DNA of 45,557 nucleotides from a virus. Positions within the stretch are counted from its first letter, which is position 1; each line of letters opens with the position of its first letter. The DNA lies in IMG/VR virus record IMGVR_UViG_3300008110_000329, positions 1 through 45,557 of that record; one strand, 5' to 3'. The position numbers and the translations under genes were made by a program. The notes under the pieces were generated by a model. The model did not search any database and was not told where the DNA came from. It saw only the letters and a program-made list of their open reading frames with translations. Below, one piece after another: positions 9,539-16,898 of this stretch.

Positions 9539-9870
9539 TTCGTTACCTGTGGATTAACTGTTATAATACCTTCGAACATTCTTGTTGTTGCATTCGAAGT
9601 ATCAATTTGTTTAATATCAAACACATAACGACCTGCTTTGATATTTGCAGTCGATGCGGAATTGAGAGAAAATCGCACATTACCATTCGCAGCATTTACT
9701 ACTGAAACAGTTAAATTTGCGGTTGCGCTGGTAGAATAGAATGATTTGCGCATAGATGATGAAAAGGTGTATCCTGCAACGTTGATTACGCTGCCATCAT
9801 CTCTTCGGACTACGATATCGAGATTAAAATCTGTGCCCTGATCGAGGTCTACTTCTACAAATTGCGCCAT
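9535..9870 (-). CDS. Small beta-sandwich virion protein next to fibre
   Basis: A 111-aa protein with short alternating strands: [20 protein letters not shown], then [39 protein letters not shown] and FEGIITVNP. This pattern looks like an Ig-like or BppU-N-like domain, as found in small phage proteins that sit beside fibre genes; I cannot name the exact family. It overlaps the start of the collagen-like fibre by 4 nt, suggesting coupled synthesis, so it may be an attachment or base protein for that fibre. A late-promoter-like motif and an AGGA ribosome-binding site precede it, so it may start a transcription unit with the fibre. No cysteines and no membrane segment. Confidence 0.6.
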   Translation of the reverse strand: MAQFVEVDLDQGTDFNLDIVVRRDDGSVINVAGYTFSSSMRKSFYSTSATANLTVSVVNAANGNVRFSLNSASTANIKAGRYVFDIKQIDTSNATTRMFEGIITVNPQVTK

Positions 9871-9895
9871 TTAGGAATTCCTGAATTTATATGGG

Positions 9896-9903
9896 TATTT
9901 ATT
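9896..9903 (-). promoter_or_regulatory. T4-type late promoter-like motif
   Basis: On the minus strand the 63-bp gap before the 111-aa gene reads TAATAAATACCC, one mismatch from the T4 late consensus TATAAATA, followed by a second A+T box CATATAAATTC closer to the gene. It is placed 26 nt before the start codon. It could drive the small beta protein and the collagen-like fibre. The gap lies between two genes that otherwise would be packed, which supports a regulatory role. Confidence 0.5.
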
Positions 9904-9933
9904 AATATTGGAATCCTTCGATTCAGTCACAAA

Positions 9934-10893
9934 CTAGGTTCTGTCAGGCACCTCCCAATCCACCACAACTCCTGGGTTTGGTGTGATTGCTCTGGAGATA
10001 GCGCGGTTTTCTAATTTTCTATTTATATAATCAACCCCTGTAATCTTGCGATAATGTTCAAGTTGATCTTCAGATAAAGAGTAAATGTAATCAATAATCT
10101 CTTTCTTAGAACGATTATGATTCATTTCCAGTTTTTGCGGATCTGCAACTGGGTTGATAGTTTGTTTGGTATCATGGCTGCCAGAACGGACGTAATGATA
10201 CACGCGGATTCTTCTTTGGTGGTAAATATGGTATCCAGCCAAAATCGTGCTAATAACGAATATTTGCTCTTCGCCTTCAAAGAAGATTTTGGTATTATAT
10301 CCCACATCTTTAATCCAACTTACTGGCATAAAGAAGTTGCCAGCGCAAATATGAATAGATGGAGTTACATGCTCAGTTGCAGAAACCCAAGGACCATGAG
10401 CGTGGAGACGGAGATCTTTATCGAATTGAAAATATCCTAACTTAACAGTGATGTCATCTGTTAGGGTGTGTTTAATAATTCTGTTTTCTTCAAGATCAAA
10501 GTTTTTTGTGCCAGCAGTTAAAACAACTTTATCTGTATTGGCGATTTTTCGAGCATCATTGTAATCTAGAATTAACTGGTGATCCCAATCTTTGTCGAAC
10601 AACATATGAGAATCAATTTGATATTGAAACTCTTCGTCGTAGATTTGCATTGAATTGATACTTCGCGCCCAGACTACTCCGTCAGAGAACTCAGGATCAA
10701 TGCGTTTATATCTAATTCTAGGATGTTTAACTAGATCAGGGTTTGTAGTTTGTAAACTGTTCTCAAGTTTAGTTTGCTCAAACACACCATATGTGATTTG
10801 GTTTCTACCTGATTCAGTATCAAGTAGACTCTGTATAGTTGGTGCTAATAACTTGTCTCTATAAGAACATATGTTTACAAATATTTTAGCCAT
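9934..10893 (-). CDS. GlcNAc-transferase of the Skp1-GnT1 type (PF11397-like)
   Basis: A 319-aa glycosyltransferase with clear signatures of the family that includes the Dictyostelium Skp1 polypeptide GlcNAc-transferase. These are an IFVNICSYRDKLLAPTI start (4-20), GVVWARS (72-78), the metal-site motif YQIDSHMLFDKDWD (91-104), FFEGEEQIFVI near residue 220, and YHIYHQRRIRVYHY (about 233-247). In eukaryotes this family adds GlcNAc to hydroxyproline on Skp1 after a prolyl hydroxylase has acted. Here it lies 63 bp upstream of the small gene and collagen-like fibre, and in the same unit as a PKHD-type oxygenase. The target is unknown; the fibre is an attractive candidate. It overlaps the next gene upstream in a TAATG junction. 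Confidence 0.8.
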   Translation of the reverse strand: MAKIFVNICSYRDKLLAPTIQSLLDTESGRNQITYGVFEQTKLENSLQTTNPDLVKHPRIRYKRIDPEFSDGVVWARSINSMQIYDEEFQYQIDSHMLFDKDWDHQLILDYNDARKIANTDKVVLTAGTKNFDLEENRIIKHTLTDDITVKLGYFQFDKDLRLHAHGPWVSATEHVTPSIHICAGNFFMPVSWIKDVGYNTKIFFEGEEQIFVISTILAGYHIYHQRRIRVYHYVRSGSHDTKQTINPVADPQKLEMNHNRSKKEIIDYIYSLSEDQLEHYRKITGVDYINRKLENRAISRAITPNPGVVVDWEVPDRT

Positions 10894-11633
10894 TATTCTA
10901 CTTTCTTATTGAGTGTATACTTTTTACGAATCATATAATACTTTCTGTAAAAATTAGATTCGTGAAACCATTTTAATATTTTGTTATAATCATCTTGCTC
11001 TTGAGTGGCAGCACCATAACTCGCAACTATTGTTTTATCAGTAATAAATGGAATTACGTGCAAAATAGGATCACCTGCTTTGATTTCTAATTCGCATTCT
11101 CGTTTAGGTGAGCAAATAAAATTAACTGTTGTGAAGCCTTTGTAATCTACAACTCCTGGATACACATAAAGATCATCTAAGAACGTAGAGTGATAAAACG
11201 CTGGCATCACAAGTGCTGAAATATTACCATTACCATGAATTTTCCATGCTCCAGGAAAATTTAAAATTGATGGCTGAACGCCACCTTGAGGCGCAAAGAT
11301 TCCATCAACAATGCCTATGTCCATATATTGTGGCTGACCCAGAGGGGTTTGACGTTTTTTAGAATCTTCTCCAGCGTTTCCAACTACACCAACAAATCCT
11401 GCTTTGTTTGCTTTGATATGAAAATTGCTCCAAGCAGGAATAATATATCCTATTCTAGCATAGTCATGCATACCAGGACATTTAGGGAAATTGTAATTAT
11501 CAAACTTTTTTTCTTGATGTTCTTTAAATGGTTTTAAATCTTTAGCAAGAATAGGCGGATAATGCGGATAAACTACTTTAGATTTGTCCACAAACTCAAG
11601 ATCTGGTTTATCTTTTTTTAAAAAATTAAACAT
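10893..11633 (-). CDS. Unknown protein, paralogue A of a tandem pair
   Basis: A 246-aa protein of unrecognised function, related to the gene at 11636-12370. Shared features are DYARIGYIIPAWSNFHIK against AMSLGFTIPICADLHIR, then LNFPGAWKI against LNRWIIKTAPGW. Both then have a MPAFYHSTFLDDLYVYPGVVD-type segment and EIKAGDPILHVIPF against HIPAGTPLVTAIPI. The architecture (a strand carrying P-W, a GVVD-type strand, then an AGDP turn) resembles the DUF6065 group, but I am not certain of that link. The C-terminus is basic and aromatic (FYRKYYMIRKKYTLNKK). It sits between the GnT1-like transferase and its paralogue, all overlapping or nearly so. Confidence 0.5.
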   Translation of the reverse strand: MFNFLKKDKPDLEFVDKSKVVYPHYPPILAKDLKPFKEHQEKKFDNYNFPKCPGMHDYARIGYIIPAWSNFHIKANKAGFVGVVGNAGEDSKKRQTPLGQPQYMDIGIVDGIFAPQGGVQPSILNFPGAWKIHGNGNISALVMPAFYHSTFLDDLYVYPGVVDYKGFTTVNFICSPKRECELEIKAGDPILHVIPFITDKTIVASYGAATQEQDDYNKILKWFHESNFYRKYYMIRKKYTLNKKVE

Positions 11634-11635
11634 AA

Positions 11636-12370
11636 TTATTTCTTCTCTCTCAATTCATAAGTATAGTAGTGCGTTCTATTATTTTGAATTCTGCCTATTC
11701 TTTCAACAGTTTTAAACTCACTTTGCGTAATTGGTCGAACTACAGGCTTCTTCTCAAACGAATTTCGTTTGATTGGTATAGCAGTAACTAATGGTGTGCC
11801 TGCAGGAATGTGAACATCAGCATCAAATATATTTAACAACGCAGGAAAATTAACTTCTTTAGGATATTTGTCCGTATCAACCATTGCGCTTAAACATGTA
11901 AACGGTTGATCAAAATGATTTAGTGGGCTAATGAATAGCGTTGACCAACCTGGTGCTGTTTTAATGATCCATCGATTTAAAAATTTTAGCGGATTACCAT
12001 GATTAGGTCTTGCTGCGTTTGGACCACCAACTTGATCAGCAGTATGAAACTCGCAAACTTTAAGACCAGGAGGATTAATCACATCTATTTGACTATTATT
12101 ATGATTACTACGAATGTGGAGATCGGCACAAATAGGAATAGTAAATCCTAGCGACATCGCATCTAATAACGGTAAACAACGTTTTGCTGACATTGCTTTG
12201 TTACCAAATGAGTCACGATCATCACCAAACGTTGGCTCAAGGTTCTTAAACCAATCAGGAAGATGTTTAACAGCAGCTCTTGGCTCAGGGATAATACCAA
12301 CCAAATCAGGATGACAATAAAACTCTATGATTGGATTATCCCAAAACTTGAGTTTTTTAAATGTTACCAT
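11636..12370 (-). CDS. Unknown protein, paralogue B of a tandem pair
   Basis: A 244-aa protein, the sister of the next gene downstream. It opens with EFYCHPDLVGIIPEP and LPDWFKNLEPTF, then KRCLPLLDAMSLGFTIPI, FISPLNHFDQPF, LSAMVDTDKYPKEVNFPAL and VHIPAGTPLVTAIPIKR. The repeated order of these blocks in both proteins shows duplication followed by strong divergence. It overlaps the preceding PKHD-type oxygenase gene by 7 nt. Function is unknown; the conserved His, Asp and Trp positions could suit small-molecule or glycan binding, but no catalytic motif stands out. Adjacent oxygenase and glycosyltransferase genes suggest participation in surface or fibre modification. Confidence 0.5.
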   Translation of the reverse strand: MVTFKKLKFWDNPIIEFYCHPDLVGIIPEPRAAVKHLPDWFKNLEPTFGDDRDSFGNKAMSAKRCLPLLDAMSLGFTIPICADLHIRSNHNNSQIDVINPPGLKVCEFHTADQVGGPNAARPNHGNPLKFLNRWIIKTAPGWSTLFISPLNHFDQPFTCLSAMVDTDKYPKEVNFPALLNIFDADVHIPAGTPLVTAIPIKRNSFEKKPVVRPITQSEFKTVERIGRIQNNRTHYYTYELREKK

Positions 12371-12966
12371 GTATTTTTACCCATCACCCAAGCAACCAAC
12401 GATTTTCGAATACCAGAAGTCACTGGTCGAACACGATGTGGCATTTTGGAATCAAAGAAAATCACATCACCAAGTTCTGGTTTAGCGAGAAATGGTTCAT
12501 CAACACGACCATTTAATACGCACTCAAACTCACCGCCTTCATATTTGCTTGGGTCAGTAAGAACAATAGTTGCGCTGATTTTTCTTTCAAATGGAGTTGA
12601 CAAATTTGATGCATCAACATGCCAATCATAATGTTGTTTGTCTTTAGACTTGTAAACAGTGTATTGAAAATTTTCAAAACCATCAACATCATACATAAAA
12701 TGATCATAATTGACGGCAGAAACTAAACTAGAAAATTTTTGATAAAGCCAATCTGAAGTTTGGTCATGCATAATCCACATGACTTCACTATCACGAGTTT
12801 TTTTGTTGACTTGACCCTTACCTGTCCCAGCGCCGACGGCACCTTTTTGAAATTTTTGCAGGTCTTCTAGGTCTAGGATCTTTTCTATTTCGTCTTTGGT
12901 AAATGCTTTTGTAGCAACACAAAAACGATTCAAAACACGAGCATAACGTTGCACTGGATACGGCAT
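12364..12966 (-). CDS. PKHD-type 2OG-Fe(II) oxygenase (prolyl-hydroxylase-like)
   Basis: A 200-aa dioxygenase of the PKHD / prolyl 4-hydroxylase-like group. The iron site is complete: H116 and D118 in YDWHVDAS, H177 in SKMPHRVRPV, and R187 in SGIRKSLVAWV for 2-oxoglutarate. Supporting blocks are FQYTVYKSKDKQHYDWH, ISATIVLTDPSKYEGGEF and LGDVIFFDS, which are typical of the family. Known members hydroxylate prolyl residues or small molecules. The gene is the first of a unit that continues through the paralogous pair to the GnT1-like transferase. It follows a CATAAATA late-promoter-like box and has a GAGG ribosome-binding site 8-11 nt before the ATG. The substrate is not determined by sequence. 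Confidence 0.85.
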   Translation of the reverse strand: MPYPVQRYARVLNRFCVATKAFTKDEIEKILDLEDLQKFQKGAVGAGTGKGQVNKKTRDSEVMWIMHDQTSDWLYQKFSSLVSAVNYDHFMYDVDGFENFQYTVYKSKDKQHYDWHVDASNLSTPFERKISATIVLTDPSKYEGGEFECVLNGRVDEPFLAKPELGDVIFFDSKMPHRVRPVTSGIRKSLVAWVMGKNTW

Positions 12967-13004
12967 AAAATAAACCTCAAAAATAACGAAATCAAATTAT
13001 AACT

Positions 13005-13012
13005 TATTTATG
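13005..13012 (-). promoter_or_regulatory. T4-type late promoter-like motif (CATAAATA)
   Basis: In the 80-bp gap before the PKHD-type oxygenase the minus strand reads TTTCATAAATAAGTTATAA, one mismatch from TATAAATA. The box ends 38 nt before the ATG, leaving room for a leader with a GAGG site. This is one of the few real intergenic spaces in the minus-strand series. Confidence 0.5.
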
Positions 13013-13019
13013 AAACTTT

Positions 13020-13050
13020 GTAAAGTATATTTGTACGACTTTATACTTAC
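13020..13050 (-). terminator. Hairpin after TNYN-repeat gene A (weak terminator candidate)
   Basis: The minus strand reads GTAAGTATA, a 12-nt loop, then TATACTTTAC, giving a 9-bp stem with one bulged base that includes the stop codon of the upstream gene. It is not followed by a U-tract, so it is a weak intrinsic terminator at best and might instead be an mRNA end or processing structure. Confidence 0.25.
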
Positions 13051-15056
13051 TCAAGTTTGATGACAATTTGTCCACCAGGAGGAACAGCAACAGCAAGATT
13101 ATCAATTGGAAATGAATCATATGGAACAACTGTTTCTGGAATAGTTGGAGCCACAGTTGAGATTGGTCCACCTGGGAAGTATACGCCAAGAATAGTTTGC
13201 GCTTGCCCAACATTTCCTGGTGTATATGCTGTAATTGGGCGACCTGTTTCTGGTTGATTAGCAATTGGGTATGCTATGTTGTAGTTGGTGCTATAGTTGA
13301 CGCTATATGCAGTAACTGGTCTAGATGCTTCTGGTTGATTTGCTACTGGATATGCAATATTATAATTGGTATTATAATTGATCGTGAATGCAGTCGCTGG
13401 CTGATTAGCAATCGGCTGGTTAGCAACTGGATAAGCAACATTATAATTTGTGTTATACAAAATACTATATGCTGTTGCTGGTTGGTTAGCAATAGGATAC
13501 GCAATATTGTAGTTTGTGTTGTAAAGAATACTGTACGCAGTCGCAGGTTGGTTAGCAATTGGCTGATTAGCAACAGGATACACAGTATTATAATTTGTAG
13601 AATATGCAGTAACTGGTCTAGATGCTTCTGGTTGATTTGCTACTGGATATGCGATGTTGTAATTAGTTGAGTACGCAGTAACTGGGCGTGACGCCTCAGG
13701 TTGACTTGCTACTGGATACGCAACATTGTAGTTAGTATTATAGAGAATCGTGTACGCAGTAACAGGTCGACCAGTTTCTGGTTGGTTAGCAATTGGATAT
13801 GCAACGTTGTAATTTGTGTTGTAGAGAATAGTATATGCTGTCGCAGGTTGGGTTGCGATAGGATATGCTACGTTGTAATTCGTTGAGTATGTAATCGAAT
13901 ATGCAGTTGCAGGTTGGTTGGCTATAGGATATGCAACGTTGTAGTTTGTATTGTAATTTGCGTTGTTACCACCAGCAGGAGTGCAAACAAAATTTGCTGT
14001 ATAATACACCTCAAATTCTGGATAGAAGTTATAATCGATTGAATAATATGTGAATGGTGTGGGGCATGAACCACTTCCATTATAATTTCCTGATGTATTG
14101 AATGCTCCATAAAAATTATCAGAATAATATTCATTCGCATACCAGTTAAAACTTGTCGCTGGATTGTAACTTGCGATTGGTTGGTTGGCTACTGGATATG
14201 CAATATTATAATTCGTTGAGTATGCAGTAATCGGTCTTCCAGTTTCAGGTTGGTTGGCAACTGGATAAACAGTATTGTAATTTGTAGAATATGCTGTAAC
14301 AGGTCTAGATGCCTCGGGTCTATTCGCAACAGGATATGCAGTATTATAGTTAGTTGAATATGTGATGCTATAAGCAGTCGCTGGTCTTGATGCTTCAGGT
14401 CTATTTGCTACTGGATATGCAACGTTGTAGTTCGTGTTATAGAGAATCGTGTAAGCAGTGATCGGCTGATTAGCAATAGGATACGCAACGTTATAGTTGG
14501 TATTATACAGAATAGTGTATGCAGTAATCGGCTGATTGGCAATAGGATACGCGACGTTATAGTTGGTGTTATAATTTGTGCTGTAAGCAGTTGCAGGACG
14601 CGATGCTTCTGGTCTGTTTGCTACTGGGTATGCAACATTATAGTTTGTAGCCCAAGCAGTAATAGGTCTAGATGCTTCTGGCTGTGTTGCAATCGGATAT
14701 GCAATATTATAGTTGGTGCTGTAGTTTGTACTGTATGCAGTTGCAGGACGAGCTGCTTCAGGTTGTGATGCGATCGGATATACTGTATTGTAATTTGTGT
14801 TGTACAGAATACTGTACGCCGTCGCTGGTTGATTAGCAATTGGCTGATTTGCGATCGGATAAACAGTGTTATAATTTGTTGCATACGTGATTGCGTATGC
14901 TGCAGCCACTGGATCATTACCCGTTCCAGCGCGCCCAGATATGGTTCCCTTGAATTGACCATATGGAATCGTAAGGTTTCCAGGGGCATTGAACGTGGTA
15001 ACTGCTCTGGCTGCACCTAAAATCCAAGATTTTGATAAAATTAATGGCTTTGACAT
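13047..15056 (-). CDS. TNYN-repeat fibre/adhesin candidate A
   Basis: A 669-aa protein in three parts. Residues 1-50 form a conserved cap (LSKSWILGAARAVTTFNAPG, IPYGQFKGTISGRAGTGNDP). About 70% of the protein is degenerate repeats of 17-27 residues built around TNYNTNYNVAYPIANQP and an EASRPVTAYS linker. The C-terminal 55 residues form a second cap (ILGVYFPGGPIST, PETVVPYDSF, PPGGQIVIKLE). One unique island (about residues 299-365), rich in Tyr and with two Cys, interrupts the repeats. The gene at 15097-16893 has the same plan. The repeats should give an elongated beta structure. Function as a host-contacting fibre is inferred from the position among fibre genes; I know no named family. Confidence 0.65.
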   Translation of the reverse strand: MSKPLILSKSWILGAARAVTTFNAPGNLTIPYGQFKGTISGRAGTGNDPVAAAYAITYATNYNTVYPIANQPIANQPATAYSILYNTNYNTVYPIASQPEAARPATAYSTNYSTNYNIAYPIATQPEASRPITAWATNYNVAYPVANRPEASRPATAYSTNYNTNYNVAYPIANQPITAYTILYNTNYNVAYPIANQPITAYTILYNTNYNVAYPVANRPEASRPATAYSITYSTNYNTAYPVANRPEASRPVTAYSTNYNTVYPVANQPETGRPITAYSTNYNIAYPVANQPIASYNPATSFNWYANEYYSDNFYGAFNTSGNYNGSGSCPTPFTYYSIDYNFYPEFEVYYTANFVCTPAGGNNANYNTNYNVAYPIANQPATAYSITYSTNYNVAYPIATQPATAYTILYNTNYNVAYPIANQPETGRPVTAYTILYNTNYNVAYPVASQPEASRPVTAYSTNYNIAYPVANQPEASRPVTAYSTNYNTVYPVANQPIANQPATAYSILYNTNYNIAYPIANQPATAYSILYNTNYNVAYPVANQPIANQPATAFTINYNTNYNIAYPVANQPEASRPVTAYSVNYSTNYNIAYPIANQPETGRPITAYTPGNVGQAQTILGVYFPGGPISTVAPTIPETVVPYDSFPIDNLAVAVPPGGQIVIKLE
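13215..14895 (-). repeat. Degenerate TNYN/AYP repeats in gene A
   Basis: Units of about 50-80 bp code for variants of TNYNVAYPIANQP plus linkers EASRPVTAYS, ANQPATAYSI or LYN. Units differ at many third positions, so amplification is not recent. The array is broken once by unique sequence at about 13960-14165. Confidence 0.85.
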
Positions 15057-15079
15057 GTTCGCTCGCTACAACCGCAAAA

Positions 15080-15087
15080 GTATTTAG
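15080..15087 (-). promoter_or_regulatory. Possible late promoter (CTAAATAC)
   Basis: The 40-bp gap upstream of TNYN gene A reads GCTAAATACTTTTGC on the minus strand. It shares TAAATACT with T4 late promoters but lacks the usual first bases. It is placed 24 nt before the ATG at 15056. The assignment is weak. Confidence 0.3.
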
Positions 15088-15096
15088 CGATTCGAA

Positions 15097-16893
15097 TCAC
15101 TCAATCTTTACGATGATTTGTCCGCCAGAAGGAACCTGTACTGGGTAATTTTCATTATCCTTGAAGTCCCAATAATTAACAACAGTTTCAGGCACAGTTG
15201 GAGCAAGCGAGGCAACATCACCGCCTGGGAAATACACACCTAGCACATTTGTTGGTGTTCCAGGCGCACCAGGAATATAAGATGTGAGCGGTTGGTTAGC
15301 AATTGGCTGATTTTGTATAGGATATACGACATTATAATTTGTGTTGTAGTTTGTTGACCATGTGGTAATTGGTTGGTTGCCAACAGGATAGACAATATTG
15401 TAATTTGTATTATAGTTTACTGAGTATGCTGTAGCAGGCTGATTGGCGATAGGTCGATTTCCTTCCACTGCAACTACGTTATAATTCGTTACCCATGCTG
15501 TTGCTGGTTGGTTTGCTATTGGCTGATTAACTACTGGATATACAACGTTGTAGTTGGTGTTGTAGTTTGTGGTGTATGCAGTTGCTGGCTGATTAGCAAT
15601 AGGTTGTGCAGCAATCGGATATGAAATGTTGTAATTTATGTTATAATTCGTAACCCATGCATTTGCAGGCTGATTAGCAATAGGTTGACTGCCGATAGGA
15701 TATGAAATGTTATAATTAGTAGTATAATTCGTTACCCATGCAGTAATTGGCTGATTGGCAAGATTTTGTTGACTGATTGGATAAGCAATATTGTAGTTGG
15801 TGTTATAGTTTGTTTGCCAAGTTGTTGCTGGTTGGTTTGCGATTGGCTGATTAACTACTGGATATACAACGTTGTAGTTGGTGTTGTAGTTTGTTTGTAA
15901 TGCAGAATAAAAAATTTCAATATAACCCGATGTTGGATCTCCTGGTAATGGGCTTCCAAATTCGTCTCTAATTGCATTAGCGTACATACTAACAGGATCT
16001 GGCAAATTTGTATTTGTGCCTAATGAATCCCATAAATTTGTGCCATAATTTCCCGATGTTAACTGTATGGGATATTGCGAGAATTGGTAATCAGCCCCGC
16101 CTACCCAATATGATGCAGCCCAATCTACATTACCGATTGGCTGATTTCCGACAGGATATGCGACGTTGTAATTAGTATTATAATTAGTTACCCATGCTGT
16201 TTCTGGCTGATTTGCTATTGGCTGATTAACTACTGGATACACAACATTATAAAATGTTGCATAATTCGTTACCCATGCTGTTGCTGGTTGATTAGCAATA
16301 GGTCTGTTTCCAGTGCCATAGACAATATTGTAAAAAGTGACGTAATTAGTTGAATATGCAGTTGCTGGTTGATTACCAATAGGTCTGTTACCTTCAACTC
16401 CGACAGTGTTATAGAAGGTGACATAGTTTGTCACCCAAGCAATTGCTGGTTGATTGTCTATTGGACGATTTTCAATAGGATATACGACATTATAATTCGT
16501 GTTGTAATTAGTTGAATATGCAGTTGCTGGTTGATTTCCGATTGGATAAACAATATTATAATTTGTACTATAATTTGTAACCCAAGTTGTTGCAGGCTGA
16601 TTCGCAACAGGTTGATTAACTACTGGATATACTACATTGTAGTTTGTAATCCAAGCAGTAGCAGGTCTATTGGCAATAGGTTGAGTCGCGACTGGATACG
16701 CAACATTATAATTTGTATTGTAATTTACTGTATAAACTGCAGTAGGAACGTTACCAGAACCACCGCGACCAGAAACAGTTGCAATGTGTCTTCCGTAATC
16801 TATGAAAAGATTAGTTGGTGAATTGAAGGTCTGCGTACCGCGCGAAGGACCTACGATCCAGGATTTTTCTAATGTATCTGGTCTACGTGCCAT
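15097..16893 (-). CDS. TNYN-repeat fibre/adhesin candidate B
   Basis: A 598-aa paralogue of the next gene downstream. The N-terminal cap reads LEKSWIVGPSRGTQTFNSP with IDYGRHIATVSGRGGSGNVP; the C-terminal cap reads VLGVYFPGGDVAS, PETVVNYWDF and PSGGQIIVKIE. Repeats take the form TNYNTNYNVVYPVVNQPIANQPATAWV, split here across residues 50-250 and 335-540. A variant unit with TFYN replacing TNYN occurs in the first half. A unique island (about residues 253-331, containing DWAASYWVGGADYQF and DEFGSPLPGDPTSGY) replaces the repeats once. The two proteins share both caps but have unrelated islands, a pattern suggesting duplicated scaffolds with swapped binding domains. It starts 5 nt after the fibre gene stop, so the two are coupled. 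Confidence 0.65.
   Translation of the reverse strand: MARRPDTLEKSWIVGPSRGTQTFNSPTNLFIDYGRHIATVSGRGGSGNVPTAVYTVNYNTNYNVAYPVATQPIANRPATAWITNYNVVYPVVNQPVANQPATTWVTNYSTNYNIVYPIGNQPATAYSTNYNTNYNVVYPIENRPIDNQPAIAWVTNYVTFYNTVGVEGNRPIGNQPATAYSTNYVTFYNIVYGTGNRPIANQPATAWVTNYATFYNVVYPVVNQPIANQPETAWVTNYNTNYNVAYPVGNQPIGNVDWAASYWVGGADYQFSQYPIQLTSGNYGTNLWDSLGTNTNLPDPVSMYANAIRDEFGSPLPGDPTSGYIEIFYSALQTNYNTNYNVVYPVVNQPIANQPATTWQTNYNTNYNIAYPISQQNLANQPITAWVTNYTTNYNISYPIGSQPIANQPANAWVTNYNINYNISYPIAAQPIANQPATAYTTNYNTNYNVVYPVVNQPIANQPATAWVTNYNVVAVEGNRPIANQPATAYSVNYNTNYNIVYPVGNQPITTWSTNYNTNYNVVYPIQNQPIANQPLTSYIPGAPGTPTNVLGVYFPGGDVASLAPTVPETVVNYWDFKDNENYPVQVPSGGQIIVKIE
15285..16735 (-). repeat. Degenerate TNYN/VVYP repeats in gene B
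   Basis: Units of about 60-80 bp code for TNYNVVYPVVNQPIANQPAT-type segments with an AWVTNY linker. They differ from gene A mainly in the linker (AWV against AYS) and in NQPIANQP doublets. The array is interrupted by unique sequence at about 15900-16135. Confidence 0.85.
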
Positions 16894-16898
16894 GAATA

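Noticed and set aside
13200-16735. TNYN repeats as a possible CRISPR or origin iteron array
   Set aside because: The units keep the reading frame, vary at third codon positions and lie wholly within two protein genes.
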